A stretch of 64,000 nucleotides of DNA, from the NCBI RefSeq assembly GCF_021155765.1, contig NC_060112.1:17794001-17858000 (forward strand). Direction: 5' to 3'. This document shows, in pieces, positions 25,777 through 40,156 of this stretch (position 1 is the first letter of the stretch; every line of letters begins with the position of its first letter). The notes beneath the pieces are model-generated. The model worked only from the letters and a program-made list of their open reading frames with translations, searched no databases and was not told the DNA's origin. The DNA is from Diprion similis. Its lineage: Eukaryota > Arthropoda > Insecta > Hymenoptera > Diprionidae. The position numbers and the translations under genes are program-made.

Positions 25777-28700
25777 CGTAGCGACACACCCAGTAATTCG
25801 GATCTTAAAACGGCGCCCGAAAATGCTTGATCACACGCTACTTGTCTCGAACTTCGTTTACTTGCGCCCGTTCTAAGTTTTCGCAAAACTTTTACACATT
25901 AGCCGGCTTTAATACAGATCATTTGGTGAGATTCGACGTATATTCGATTGTTAATGCAATGATAACAAACCGTTCGTATGGGCTGGAAACGGGCGGGTGA
26001 ATATTAAAACAACTTGTCAAACAATGCCCCCACACGCAACTGAGCAGGTGATTGTTGATCGACACATTTCCAATATGGCGGCCTCCTAGCGGCCACTACG
26101 CGATTCAAGTTCCATATTTGTCGTTGTAATGCCATAAATATTTGATAGTATTTTCGAACATATATTCGAAACTAAAATTATTGGTAATTATTGAATGAGT
26201 TTTAACTTGTTATTTGCTCTGTTCACGAATTAACGCAACTACTCATTTGACTACTGAATAAGACAACCCCTAATTCAAACGAACGCGGGATCAATTGTCA
26301 ACGACTGAAGAGTTGTCGTTTTAGCACGGTTCGATTTGTTTCAGAAGAACCAAATTCGTTGTTAGGATCGAATCGATATTGACAGGGGAAAAAAAGAATT
26401 CAATTTATTCAAGAGTTGAGACAAGCTATATTTTAAACATTCAGAGAATTCACGATTCGTGATTCATATTCTCGCAATACAGATTACGTGATATTCAAAA
26501 GGATCCGAAACCGTCGGGTGATTTTCTTGTCTTTTCGGTATCTCCGCTTCAAATAAGTCGGAATGTTCGGGATTTGTTACTGCTGGAATACAAAAAGAAA
26601 TTAGAAATACGGAAACATTGAATTCGAGCAAGATGTACATTGTACCTACAGTACTGATGGATAATGTAGAACCCGTGACAACACTGATTGAACTGAATTA
26701 TTAATCCCTGGTGACCTGCTGAATATTTTGAATAATTTAAAGATATACGGATTCGTGTAAAGCCTCGTGTAACCTTGTACGTTAGGTAGAACAATATAAA
26801 TGTCACACTCAAATATCTTTCGAACACCATGATGCTATTCTCATTATCCTTAACACCAGACAACCATGCAATCATAGATATATCATATAATTATGTAGAA
26901 CTGAAAAGTGCATGTTGATCTCGAGTATATTTATAGCACCAGCTGATAATACAATTCTCGGTGCTGAAATTGGCATGAATTATTTCAACCAACTCCTCAG
27001 AATAGCCCACTGTACCATGATATCCAGACTGGTGGAGGAGAGGGGGGCTAATTCTAGACTCGAACGTTAAATTATTAACCGTCGGAGGGTTTTGCCCTTC
27101 GTATCTTAGACGTCACGTGGTGACGTATGCTTCACACATCTGTAGCACAGCATACATGTAACGGACGACATACAAAACAAAATGAAAAGGGTGGCCCACT
27201 GCTGTCGATATACGTACATGGGAAGCATTGGATGGTGGTTGGCTTGCTGACATTATTGTGGCATATGGTCCTATAAATTAAATAACGTATCCTTTTGTAG
27301 GCCACGGCAACTTCGTGAGCCGAACACCTGCATAATACAAGTAATGCTATAATTTGTAGATAGCAGCTATTGTTGCTAAAATATAACATTTTTCTTACAT
27401 TATCCGATACACATCTGAGCGTGTTATAAGTCCACAATATTCATCGCCATTGACATTTTGACACTAGATAAATCGTGATATACTTCTTTTTATGCATATC
27501 GGCGTTTTTTCCAGCGCGTTATACGAACAGTTCATTCTCACTTAATATATGCGCATTGTTTTTCTTGTACCCACTGACTGATTCATTCATTACATATGAA
27601 TGACGTTCATCTAGTAAAGACCCAATGGCAATATATTGCTGTAGGTGTTTGAAACATATTTCCTTAGAAAAAACATCGTTCGAATGAAGGATTGTCCCGC
27701 ATTTATCACGGAACGTGCGCGATGAAGTTTGATTATCGACCTAAATCGAGCTGCTTTTATTCGACTTTACCTGTTTCATTAATTATTTATAAAGAATTTT
27801 AGTACGAATACGACTTAAGTACAAGGCAAAGGATCGGACGTCGGCTAATCGTATGTTGTGTCATTAGCTGTTCGTGACTCACAATTAGAATTTTAAAAAA
27901 GCCAGAGGTATACAGGCAAAGAAGGATACGATGCTTTTCGTTTTTTTTTCTTTCTTCACTTGGGATAGAATCGCATTTCCATTACCTCACCGCCCTGGGG
28001 AAATTGACTGTAACGAGTTTGAAAAAAGAAAAAACCACAAATGTTAGTATGTTAGCACTGCAGCTGCGGCCAACTGCTGCAAGCTCGGTGCTTTAAAAAA
28101 CCGTTTCATTCTAATTGTAAGTCTAGCGACAAATTCGATAGTTCAAAAGGAAGACGTCTATCTAATATTGTTCTTCCCAATTATTGGTACAGCTTTTATT
28201 CGGACATTATGTGTTGGTTTACCCCGATGCGGTATATGTATTACGTGTCGCGAGGCATCTTTCATCGTCCAACAAGTGCTACAACGGAATTAAGGAAGGA
28301 CGCACCGAGTGACCGAGTACCTACTGTCCGATGCACACATACAAGGCACATAAAGTGTGTTGTCCACTCGGTCTCCATGGATATGATGTGGCCCATTGGT
28401 AGCTTCCCTGGGGCAGGGGGTGCGTATACAGGGGCTTTATGCCCATATGGGATTGTCCCGTCACTCGTACATCCCCGCAGCAGTTTCGTTGTGTGTTATT
28501 GTCAGTCCGTCTGTCCGGGTTGAGCTGGTGTTGGTTTCGTCCAGCTCTCAGGATAGTTTATGCTCCGTTCCTCAGTATGCATCATCACACCTAACCCGAC
28601 GCCGCAAACGTTCGGAGATTTCACCCTCGATCGTGTGAAATAAATACACGAGAGATATTGCCACGTAATAACGGATAAACAAAGCGTATAGATTATAAAT

Positions 28701-30047
28701 TTTAGGGCATGCAATTCGCGATGCGCCAATTGCGATCAGTTGTTGCCTCGTTTTCGCGCGATTCGACTTCTTCGCAACGAATTGACTCTTGACTGTAATT
28801 TTCTTTTTCTCAAATCTCGCAATCTGTACGTGCTTCGTTGTCGTTGTCATGCTCCATAGGTGGAAATTGGTTATTTTCGACTTTAACACAGTCTTGCAAA
28901 AGTTGGCTAACGCCTCATCGGAGATTGCTTAATTATGATTTAAAGCTAAAAGCTGAAATTACGGTATCATCTTTTTACTTATTGGCTGTCAGTCAAGTAG
29001 ACCGCCGTTACTCGTTGCTACGACGACGACGATGACGCTGCGCGTCGAAGCCGATTTCTGAACTTGGTTTTAGTAAAAGTGAATATCATAGTGTGAGCGG
29101 AATGTAAGTTTATCGCTCTCATATTATTCTATGCTGCATCATGGGGTGCCAGATTTATTTATTCTTGACGTAAAACCCGACACAATGAAAAGATAAAATT
29201 TCAAAACTCAACCAATTTTAGCAGTGCGATTGAACAAATTCGGTGAAAATTTATACACGGCGATCATGATTACATAAGAAGACTACAAACTAAGCTTTTG
29301 GTGAAACACGTGTTGCGCTTAAATTCATTAGTCTGATTATCCTAACACTCGTGGTGTTCCAAATTTTCTTCAATGACATCGAAACGCTCCACGCGTAGTC
29401 GAGTATAATTTTTACGACGGAGGAGAACGTAGAGTACCTGCAGGTAGTGTATTAATAATTAAAAAAGGTCAAGAAAGGTTTGAAGAAAGCATTACATCTG
29501 AAATGTTAATCGCGAATCTATTTTCGCGCCAGTGTAATGTGGCATTCATGTTGTACTTTAGGGCTCGCTTGTACTGTACGTATTATACATATTTGCTTTA
29601 TATCGTACAATTTATTTCATTGATTTCATCGGAACTCTGAAACAGTGGGGTAGGATTTTGTTGCCTGTCTGTATTTAACTACATTAACAAAAAGATGTGA
29701 ATGAAAGTAAAATCGAAAATGATAACGCCATTAGCAGCAAATGCATTCAAGGCGTGTTTTTATTTTATAAGGTTGAGATTCCTCCTAAGTCAATTCGGTG
29801 CGAGAAAATCGGTAAAAAAATAATGGGGATTTGGTACATACCCTGGGGGGTAGCCGGTTACCGAGACTCAAGCGGTACGAGGGGTCAGAGGGACCTTCTT
29901 GAAGAGAAAAGGGGGTAAAAAAGGGAAGCAAGGTCTGCCTACCCCTCTGAGCGTTTCGCCGCTTGGGGCTTGTGGTTAGCCATTTATAATTAACAAGAAG
30001 TCGACCAACGCCGGGTCTCCATGGCTTCTAGCGATCAAAATTGATCA
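25777..30047. other. Spacer between lachesin and anoctamin
   Basis: The divergent upstream regions of lachesin (minus) and anoctamin (plus) meet here. I find no gene. A motif AATATGGCGGC near 26072-26082 resembles the YY1/Pho binding site. A donor-like GTAAGT at about 29104 could end a noncoding first exon of the anoctamin gene. The 29,820-29,980 stretch is G-rich and may be promoter or 5' leader. Confidence 0.45.
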
Positions 30048-33000
30048 ATGTCTGTTTCGCGCTACAAGCAGACTGTCCGCGTTCCGGATCGGGACGCGTT
30101 GCAGTTACCCACACCTTCCTTCTCGTTGCCACCATCGCCCGGAAATCTTCCGGGGAGAAGTCCGAACGATACCGTATCCTCTTCGCCGGAAATAAAATTT
30201 AATTTCGTCGACGAGGCGATGGACGCCGACGCGATCCGCTTGGAAAATGAAACCAAGGTACCTACTGCACAGGAAAAGCCGGTATATGATGTTTGAAAAC
30301 GAAATTCCGTGTGTCTTTCGATCATTCAACTCCGTTCCGCTGTAACAGAAGTAAAAAGAAATAAAAGGAAAGTGTTCAAGATCAGTCGCTGAAATCCTCT
30401 GGAGTGAGAAAAAAAAACAAAGATATTATTCATCATCACACTGAGACGTGTGGTTTTAGATAAAGATTTTAAGTTCTTCGGACGAGTGATGCTTGCAAAT
30501 CACAGCCACGTGGTATTCGACGTTTGGCAGCCACGAACATGAATAATTAAAAACACTTCAAAAATTTGCAGAGAATTGTGCAATCCGCGTTTTCAAATAA
30601 GAAAGTAATAAAAAACGTTTTGACAAGCGTCGAGTACCTCGTCGCCACATAAATAAATACGCATACGATGTCTATATATGTAATACTGCTGTCACATCGA
30701 ATCGATACACGAGGTCGACGAGTGTTTTATAATTCTGGTATAAAACGACTTCCTTTCTGCTGACGCGGTGTATAAAGGCGGAAACTTGTCGAATAATAAA
30801 TACTTCTCTTATTAAATCAACGTCGTTTGTACAGCGAGACGGCGATGAGTTGGAATGAGAAGCAAAGAACCCCTGTGACCAGATTTCATGACGATCAAAT
30901 TTCTGCAGGACACTCACAGCCGGAGACCGAGTCGAACCGAGGGGGCTTCTCAGGTTATCCCGGAATTTAGCCCCAGCAGATCGCAACTGAGCGATTTGGT
31001 GCATTCGGTCGGATCGACGGAGACGTCGCTGGTATCGTCGGCAACGCACACGCCTAATCGCGAGGGGAGTCCTGCGGGAAGGAGCGTGGAAAAACGTCCT
31101 GGAACGCCGTACGACGTGACAAAGCCCGTCCTCCAGAGGACGAGCGACGCCCTCTTCGAGCTGGCCAGAAATGGCCTTCAACAATACAATCCGACGAGCG
31201 GTGAATCGCCGCCGGGATCCGGAAGCCCCAGGATATCCAGGCGGTACTCGAGGGCGAGCGTTCATCCCTGCGTCGTCGGAAGCAAGTCCTTAACGGCACG
31301 CGACTTATTCGGTAAATTTATCACGAACTTCAACAGGCGCCCCTTATTAGCATTAGTTTCATTCACACAACCGCCTGTTGCTGCGCTGCGTGATGAAGCA
31401 CTATAGAGCGCCAAGGGGATTATTGCGACACTTGTGATGAAGAGTCTATTAGACGAACTGGGCTCAGGGTGTGTATACCCATCTCCGATAAGTAATGAGG
31501 GAAGAAATCCGGATTCGTTGCAGTTACCTGATCGGTCAGCAATTTTCATACTAATATATACCTTTGTTTCATCAAAACTTCCCCTATTCATGCGATACGT
31601 ATGAAGCTTCTTTTTGCAGAGAATTTCATACCCGGAGGTAGCGATTTATACTCACAAACGAAAAGGCGGGGGGGGGGGGGGGGGGGGGGGGCAGTATATC
31701 GAGAAACGCACTTTCGGTATACTTATAATTGCGAAATTCTGCACATTGAAAATAAACTTTTTCTCGAGTCAATATTTCCTTCCAACTTGGACAAGAATGA
31801 CAATGGTTGTAATGATAAATGTGAGGATAAATGCATGAACAAATTATAAAAGCGTAATTGGAACGCGAACGGAATGTAGCACGTTTAACTGCGGAAACTT
31901 TGAAACTGGATGTAGATACCCTGACCTCATTCGGCAAGAAGTAACACACGAAACAGAAATCGATGGCTAATAGTTCCCATAGCATGGAATTGAATATACT
32001 TGTGCCTATTCATATACGTACGTGATATTTGCAGTTCACTGTTTCGTACAAGACATATGGTCGCCAAGTGGCCCGTTATCGCAATTGTTCCGGAGATCGA
32101 TATATCAGGAAAAGCTGATTAATTCGAATCTGCGCTAGTACCGTGGGCCGTATAAAGGGAAGTTTCGCAGATTTTGCACTAAGAGTATAAAATACTAGAC
32201 GTAAGACGATCACAGAATGCTTTTTAGGGGCGGACTTATAGGCACTAAAAGTTATACATAATTAATCATATATACGACAATCACCTATCCATGAAAGGTG
32301 TGAGATGCTAAGCAAACTGATTTCAGACCATAGTTTTCATTCAAATATTATTTCCTTGGCGATGAAACGATATCCAAGCATGCTCCGAACGAACACAAGT
32401 TAGTTTGCAATAATTTATTATGTAGTAGAATTTCGTGCATGGCACTTTTACAGACTGTATAGTAAATAACTTGCGTTCTTCACCAAAAATCGGTAAATCG
32501 TCGAATGAAATTCCCGCATTCGAACAATTTCCAAATATTAGAGGAATAGAGGGATGAACCATATCTAATAGAAATCTTCGTTCGAATTAGACAATTCCAT
32601 CTTACGGGAAAATCGCGATAACGTTTACTATTATACTTTAATAAATATAAAAAGATATACACGTGCGGAATAAATGAGGTCTGTATGTATAGTAGGATAA
32701 TATTAGTGGAGGAACTACTCGACTAAAAATATTCTATTGTTTATGAAATTTTTCAACATCTACTTAGCATTTTTAGGACCAAAATTAACACCCGCACCGC
32801 CGGACGCAAGCCCGTCATTACCTGGCACGCCTGCCCCTCAGGACTCGGACAGCGAACAGATGAGCAAAGAAGCGTTATCCCGAAAAAATGTCGGATTCGA
32901 AACAGCGGTGGGGCCGGAAACTGACCCTGAGACGTTATTTTTTCGGTGAGTTTTCATAATTTTTTTATTTTATAAAACACAATAGTTTCGTAGTTAAATA

Positions 33001-36000
33001 ATGCATGCCTTTATGCATGAACTCGTCATATACATATATCTGTAAAACCTACATGACAATGAATACCGACAGTCAGCCAAATAATGTGGGCGGTAGTATG
33101 GTGCTAAAAATAATTCAACTATTGTAGAGTCTGACTTAACTGCGTTGGAAGAAAATTAAAAAAAAAACTCGGCAAAATAGACGAGGTAGCGATTTTTTTA
33201 AATTTAGGCTCTAACCGTTAAACAATTCAAGAGGGATTAAATTATTCATGCCACTCGTGACTGTAGATATACTACGTACGTGCTTCATGGTGCCGGCAGT
33301 AAGCGAACAACTTTTTAGGAATTAAAAAATTCGAGATAGTACACCTGCGGCCTTTGCGTTACATTACGTGCTCGAATATCGCTCCCTGTTATCAAAAGAA
33401 TGTTAAATTTGTTTCCATCTGCTCCGGGGTACACATAATGAATTTCTGAGAGCTGGCTGTGTTAATGGTCACAGACGTACGTACATGCGTCACGTCGATA
33501 AGAAAAAAAAAAAAAAACAGAAAAAATGCGAACACGTAGAAGCCGTACGTGGTACAATAGAAAATATGAAATCAAGAATTTTTTTTAGTGGAGTAAAAAA
33601 TTTAGCTGGATCCATTTGAAGTTATTAATTTTCATGAAATTAGGGAAGACTGGAGATCCTTGCCACGATATTTACAAAAGCATCAAAGACCGCGTTATTT
33701 TTAAAAACTGTAACGATCACGTTCAATACTTATACTCGCAGCTCGTGTATACTAAAAAGTATGACAATTCTTTGCTGTTTCTGGCGCTGTTGAGTGCAAT
33801 TACGTGATATATTTTGTATTAGTGGATTTTCCATGGACATGAATTTATGATAAGGCCTGTAAATAATTCAGTCGAAACTTCGGTACTAAACAAAGAATTG
33901 ATTGAAATTAAAAATAACTGACATTGCGAGAATCGGTCAAACTTATATAGCTTGAGGTAAAAAAAAGACGCATGTGGAGAGGATAACTATACCAAACTAA
34001 ATGACAATTACTGAGTCTGATTATTGAGAAATCACTTGTTGTACTTTTTGCCTTTGCGCAGTGACGGTCGTCGAAGAATAGACATGGTGTTGGTCTACCG
34101 GGAAGAAAACGAGGGTGTGATGACGGAGACCGAAGCCAGAAGGATAGAGCAGCGGAAAGTCTTCGAGCAGAATCTCCTCAAGGAAGGCTTACAGCTGGAG
34201 CTGGAACACAAAAACACGTCGTTCGACGGCAAAACGAATTTTTTGAAGCTCCACATACCATGGAAAGCAAAAATGCAGTACGCCGAGGTGATGAACCTGA
34301 AACTACCGACGAAAAGGTTCATCACGATATCAGTAAAAGCCTGGGTAAGCTTTGATCGATAACTGTTGTTCGTCGTTTTTCGGAAAAGTGTGAATATCAC
34401 TTATCTGTATCTTCTTACAATCTCATCCGATGCGGCAGGGCGGCGAAGGTGGTAAAGAGAAGCCAAAGTATTGGGCAAAATGGTCCCCGTGGATAGAATG
34501 GATCCAGAGGCTCCATTCCTGGGACACGAGCAGAATCCCCGAGGAGCCGAGTTTTTACGCCAGTGCTGATTCCGACGACCGGGAAGAAAGGTATAATAAC
34601 AAATTATACATTACTACACATACCAGCGAAAGATTTTCTCAGGTGGATGAAGAACCGCTCGACTTTGATTTATTTCAAGGATGAAGGGGCTTTTCTACAC
34701 CATTACTGCAGTTATGCTCTTTGTAAATTAGATCTCTTGCGGTGCGTTGCCGAACATTTATTATATCAAGGTCGATGAAAATTTTACTGTAGCTGCAAAC
34801 TACTCTAATTATTAAATGGACTGTGGTACCTACCCTTTTGTACGTTGTTTGATATCAGGTTCGTAGTTAAGGACAGAGACACGGCTTTCACCCCGGCCCA
34901 GAGGTCCTTGATCGTCATGCAAATTTTGTTGAGGGCGCGGTACGATGACAATCACGAACGAGCTGGAATCCGACGGCTTTTGGCGGACGGCACTTATCTT
35001 GAATGTTTCCCACTCCATGAAGGGCCTTACGATACTCCCGGGCCCAATGGCGAACTCTTTGACAGACATTTGTTGTACCTGGAATGGGCTCGGCCTTCTA
35101 AGTGGTGAGAATCAATGTCGAGACCAATCTATGCAAATCGGATCTAATTACAAGGATGCATTTTTAGAAATATCATTTTTCATCATCAGGTATTCGTAAG
35201 GCTCGCTGATAGCGAAAAATTCGCTCATCATATCTGAAACAGAGTTACTTAATCGTAGTTGTCAATCCATGTGGTAGATATCGTGTAAACTTTGTTTGTT
35301 TTTGAGTGAGATTAAAAAAACCTGAATTTCTTCTCCAGTCTTCAACTTACGTTTCAGGTTCAAGAAGCAACCCTTATGGTTGGTGAGGAGATACTTTGGG
35401 GATAAGGTAGCCCTGTACTTTGCCTGGTTAGGTTTTTACACGAAGGCGTTATACCCTCCAGCTGTCGTTGGTTTGTTGTGCTTTTTCTACGGCCTCGGAA
35501 GCATAGAAAGCGAAGATAACATACCTAGTAAAGAAATCTGTGATCCCACATTGGCTGGTGAGTTGTGAAGTGTAGTGTAAAAATGAATTCATTATGTTTT
35601 TTTTTAATTTTGGTCGAGTGTATAATAAATTGAGGGAAATAATTGCGTAAGCGGGTATTCAGATTGATATTATTAATACTATTGTTAGTTATTAAAGATT
35701 AATAAATTATGAGATATTATGGTTTATTTGATTTGAACCGATCGTTGCAGGAAATATAACACTTTGTCCTCTCTGCGACAAGGCATGTAAATATCAAAAG
35801 CTGAAAGATTCCTGCCTTTTTTCTAAACTGACATACCTGTTCGATAATCCAGCAACCGTCTTCTTTGCAATATTTATGTCTTTTTGGGGTGAGTATGAAA
35901 ACAGTAGTGAAGAATCAGTCTCAAATTCATCCCAAGCTGCAATCACGCAGAAACAGCAAAATTATTTCAATAAATTAAACGTTTGTACACAGCGACGACG

Positions 36001-38094
36001 TTTTTGGAGTTATGGAAACGACGACAGGCAGTGATAGTTTGGGAATGGGACCTCCAAAACGTGGACGGTGACGAAGAGACCAGACCAGAGTTCGAGACCA
36101 CGGTAAAAACGTATCGCGTTAATCCTGTGACCAGAGAAAGGGAGCCTTACCTTCCAGCATGGTCGAGGGTTCTTCGGTTCACGGCAACCGGATCCATGGT
36201 ATTTTTTATGGTGAGCATTAGGGGGTTCTTCTGGATATTTTTTGCCGCTGTTGTTCGTTTCACTAACGGACTGACCTCTGTTCCAGATTTGTGTTGTACT
36301 AGCTGCGGTTCTCGGTACAATCATCTACCGGATATCGTTAGTGTCCGTATTTTACAACGGCGGCGGTGAATTCTTAAAGAAACATGCAAAAATTTTCACT
36401 TCCACGACCGCCGCCCTCATTAATTTGTTCATCATAATGATCCTGACCCGGGTTTATCACCGATTAGCGAGGTGGCTAACGAATATGGAAAATCCGAGAA
36501 CTCAGACTGAATACGAGGATAGCTATACTTTCAAGATATTTCTATTTGAATTTGTCAACTTTTACTCTTCGTTGATATACATAGCTTTTTTTAAGGTAAA
36601 CGCCATTTCCGAATTATTACAAGCCTGATAACAGGCGGACAAGTTTTATATACGGAAGTGATTGGTTTCAGGGTAGATTCTTCAAGCATCCAGGTGACCG
36701 GAGTGCAAGATCCTCAGAATTTTTCCGTATTAAGACTGATGTTTGTGACCCAGCCGGTTGTTTGTCAGAACTCTGTATCCAGCTGGCGATAATAATGATT
36801 GGCAAGCAATGCGTCAACAATTTTCTGGAGATTTTATCTCCAAAGATGTGGAATTGGTGGCGAAAAAGAACTCAAAAGGCAGCGACGAAGGATCGAAACA
36901 GACCTTATACTCGCTGGGAGAAGGATTACCAGCTTCAGGATCCCGGTAAAATGGCACTGTTTGACGAGTACCTTGAGATGGGTCAGTATGAATAAATTTC
37001 TCAATATTCCTTGCCGAATATATCCAAGGAAGGGTGAACGTCGACGGATAATTCACTCTTTTCTTGTCATACTTTTTAGTCATACAATACGGATTCGTGA
37101 CATTGTTTGTCGCGGCGTTTCCGTTGGCTCCATTATTCGCTTTGTTGAATAACATTGCCGAAATACGACTTGACGCCTACAAAATGGTAAAGGAAGCTCG
37201 AAGGCCTCTTGCTGAGAGGGTGGAGGACATTGGGGCCTGGTTCGGTATTCTTCAGGGTGTAACGTACGCAGCTGTGGTATCCAACGTAGGTGAAACGGGC
37301 GTTACATAGTTCTCTCACGAAAAAAAATTAAAAAATAAAATAAGCAGGGGTTTTATGACTTTGGTGCGATCCAACCATTTTCTCTCTGCTTTCAGGCGTT
37401 CGTGATCGCTTACACTTCAGACTTTATTCCCAGAAGCGTATACGCCTTTGGATACTCGGACTCGCACAACCTGACCGGGTACATAGATAGTTCATTATCG
37501 GAGTTCAATACTTCTGATTATAGGGAGGACATGGGAAGCGCTGACGAGGATCCCGATCCCCCTACATGTCAGTACCGAGGTTACAGAAACGGTCCAGATC
37601 ACCCCGACGCTTACGAACTTAGTCCACAGTATTGGCACGTTTTCGCAGCGAGACTCGCATTCGTCGTGGTGTTCGAGCATGTGGTAAATTAATTGCTGTG
37701 ACATATTATATCCATTCATTATCACAGAGTTCCTTACTCGGAGATGACAGAGACTGCAGATAACGATAACCGATTGAACTTGCAGGTGTTTGCACTGACG
37801 GGTATAATGAGCTATGCAATCCCAGCGGTGCCGAGGGCAATTGCGACACAGATCCAGCGAGAACGGTTGTTGGCGCAAGAAGCGAAGTACGAGAAAGGTA
37901 TCACGGGTCGGGAAGACGAAGACGAGCTTTTAACCGCTCTGCGGGAAGCTGGAAGTATCGGTCGACCGCAAGGAGGTCGAGGAAGTTGGGCGAGGCGTTT
38001 TAGTAAATTGAGTGATGGCCTCGACGCCCACGTGGAGGTGGGTCCTCGGGCACACAGACAAAGTAATTCGTCAACGGTGTGGGAAGTGATGTAG
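30048..38094 (+). CDS. Anoctamin (TMEM16) calcium-activated channel/scramblase
   Basis: Fourteen exons: 30048-30257, 30909-31311, 32777-32945, 34062-34344, 34439-34590, 34859-35104, 35358-35557, 35751-35888, 35993-36210, 36287-36595, 36672-36981, 37080-37285, 37396-37683 and 37786-38094, about 1,146 residues. Residues 1-260 are Ser/Pro-rich and probably disordered. The anoctamin dimerisation region starts near [14 protein letters not shown], and the ten-helix membrane core runs from [13 protein letters not shown] to the end of exon 14. All six calcium ligands of the family are visible: Asn825 and Glu829 (NNFLE), Glu875 and Glu878 (EYLE), Glu907 and Asp911 (EIRLD), with spacing like vertebrate ANO1. 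The signature [20 protein letters not shown] is intact. It is a plasma or internal membrane chloride channel or lipid scramblase; which one cannot be told. An in-frame TGA precedes the ATG. Upstream noncoding exons are likely. It belongs to the ANO1-7 clade. Confidence 0.92.
31668..31691. repeat. Uninterrupted 24-G homopolymer
   Basis: A run of 24 guanines in intron 2 of the anoctamin gene. It may form a G-quadruplex, and its exact length in an assembly is error-prone. Confidence 0.85.
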
Positions 38095-40156
38095 GTCTTT
38101 TCAATGCGTTCTCTCATCTGAAAGTTACGAAAAAGTCATGACGTTATAAGTGTATAGGTAACAGGTTGGATAATTAGCAGTACAATACTTACCGCAATAA
38201 AAATGGGTCAACGTTTGACGTCAAACAGACTGCAAGATCGCCTGTTTACTCAAGTCGATTCATATACCTAACGAGTACAAATCATCGCTTTAATCAAAAG
38301 AAAACATAACTTTCTTTTTTCCACACTTATCGGATAAAATATTGCGATTATTTGTGTACAGAAACGTAGTAGTAATAATGATAACTAAGTCTGCTATACA
38401 TATCTTTGTTTTTGTAAATAGAAAACAGGCCACAAGATGTCCGAAAACTCAAAACATATCCTTGACTCGTAATACGATTATATTATTAAGGTATATGATG
38501 TCTAATGGATAAAATTTATGAAATATCAGAGAAATTAGTGTTATATATATGAAATTTTTTTAAACTCTTATTTCTAATTTATACAGAATTTTGCATTCTT
38601 AAAAGCAAGATGGAACTTGGAAGAAAATTTACACCAGTTTGGTACATACCTAAAATTTTACCGCTTCCAAGTTCCTGTGGAAATCAAATATCAACTAGAG
38701 AGAATATTTAGGTTCTAAATTTTTTATTTTACAATTCAAATTTCACCCAGAGGCTAATGTATTTTGTCCAATGAAAATCTGGGATTGTCTTGAAATCACT
38801 GATTCAAATTTATTTCTAAATGTAAAAACAAAATTAGATACCATGTCCAAGCATCCTTATCATTCTTTAAATGTTACGCTTATTACGTCAATCCAGTAAT
38901 TTGTTAAGACTTGAAATCATGCCTGTATCATATAATATATACAATATAACATAAAAAGAAATGATTAAATTCGTATTAAATGAAATAGGTTGTTGAACAT
39001 AATTTTTTAAACAACTTTCCGAATAATGAAGACCCGTTCCATATACTACACAATATACTCTTTATTTTACACGATCTCAATGTTTCGGTTTTTTGTCTTA
39101 CGTGCGTCTGACATTATTACAATAATAACTATCAATAGAATATATTTATAATAATATACATTTACATATTCATTCTTCAATTGATTCCATTTATATATGT
39201 ATAATTAATTAGGTATATTGGCCTATCATTCGTTCAATTCTGTACTTTACTTATGCCTGAAATTCTTTTTCCAAATATTATCGCATGATGTTAAAATTTT
39301 TTTTTTTAGTTTTCTCTGTGTGTGTATTTTTCTTTAAGTCTAAACGTATAGTTTTACATAACATACATACCCACGTTTACAGTGTATCACAGTTGTATTG
39401 GGGGAAGGGGGAGGGGATGGGAAGAGTAGACAGGGTTGAGTGGGAATTGGAAAGGGGGCCAAAGCTCGATTATAGTCTAATCAGTAAAATTCTAGGAAAC
39501 ATATCATACCACACTCAGAGGTTACGTTAATGTTTTAACGTTGCACGTGCTTCTGAATTCAATTTTTTTTTTAGATCTTTTTCGACAAAAACATAATAAT
39601 AATTTTTGACATGAAATGACATAATTTAAATGAATTCAAATAATAAAAAAGAAAACCTTTTCGAATACATGTACGCGAGATAAAAGGACTTTTTCCAACA
39701 GTTAACCGTAGAACAGTACACTGGATGTGCCCAGTTTTTAGAAGTTGGCCGGGTGGCAAACACCCAAGTATACCGTTAGTGATAGACTGCGAAAGTGCGA
39801 CGTTCTATGGTTAAAGGCCGTTCTGTCTATTATAATTAACACTACACGCTTTTTTACAATCAGTACTACGAAACACACTGTTTCATCTTTGTAAACAGTT
39901 GAAAACCAAATTTAACAATTACTAATTGTTGTAAGGATTTGATTCCTGTAAGAGATGCTGTAAATAATGTCGCGCTGTAATACTTATGACAATAACGTGA
40001 TGCGTGTGATCGTTCTTGCAATCTCTACTCAATAGCTACCTAGAAAACAAAAAACAAATAAAAATTTACAAAACGTATAACTGTCTTCCATAAGCTTACT
40101 TAAAAGAGTACAAATCAGCCTTGTGGAGTTCATTAATAGGGAATGGGAGAAGGAGC
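38095..40156. other. Convergent 3' flanks of anoctamin and Sos
   Basis: Two kilobases between converging genes. The anoctamin polyadenylation signal is at 38196. A minus-strand AATAAA (TTTATT at 39061-39066) could serve Sos, implying a long 3' untranslated region. No gene is seen. Confidence 0.5.
38196..38201 (+). promoter_or_regulatory. Polyadenylation signal of anoctamin
   Basis: AATAAA 102 bases after the anoctamin stop codon, a typical distance. Confidence 0.55.

Noticed and set aside
28209-28889. Overlapping frames on both strands around 28.2-28.9 kb
   Set aside because: Frames on opposite strands are equally long, and none shows a family motif or splice-linked partner.
31601-31985. 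Open frames with poly-Gly or poly-Pro
   Set aside because: They are created by the 24-base G run in an anoctamin intron.
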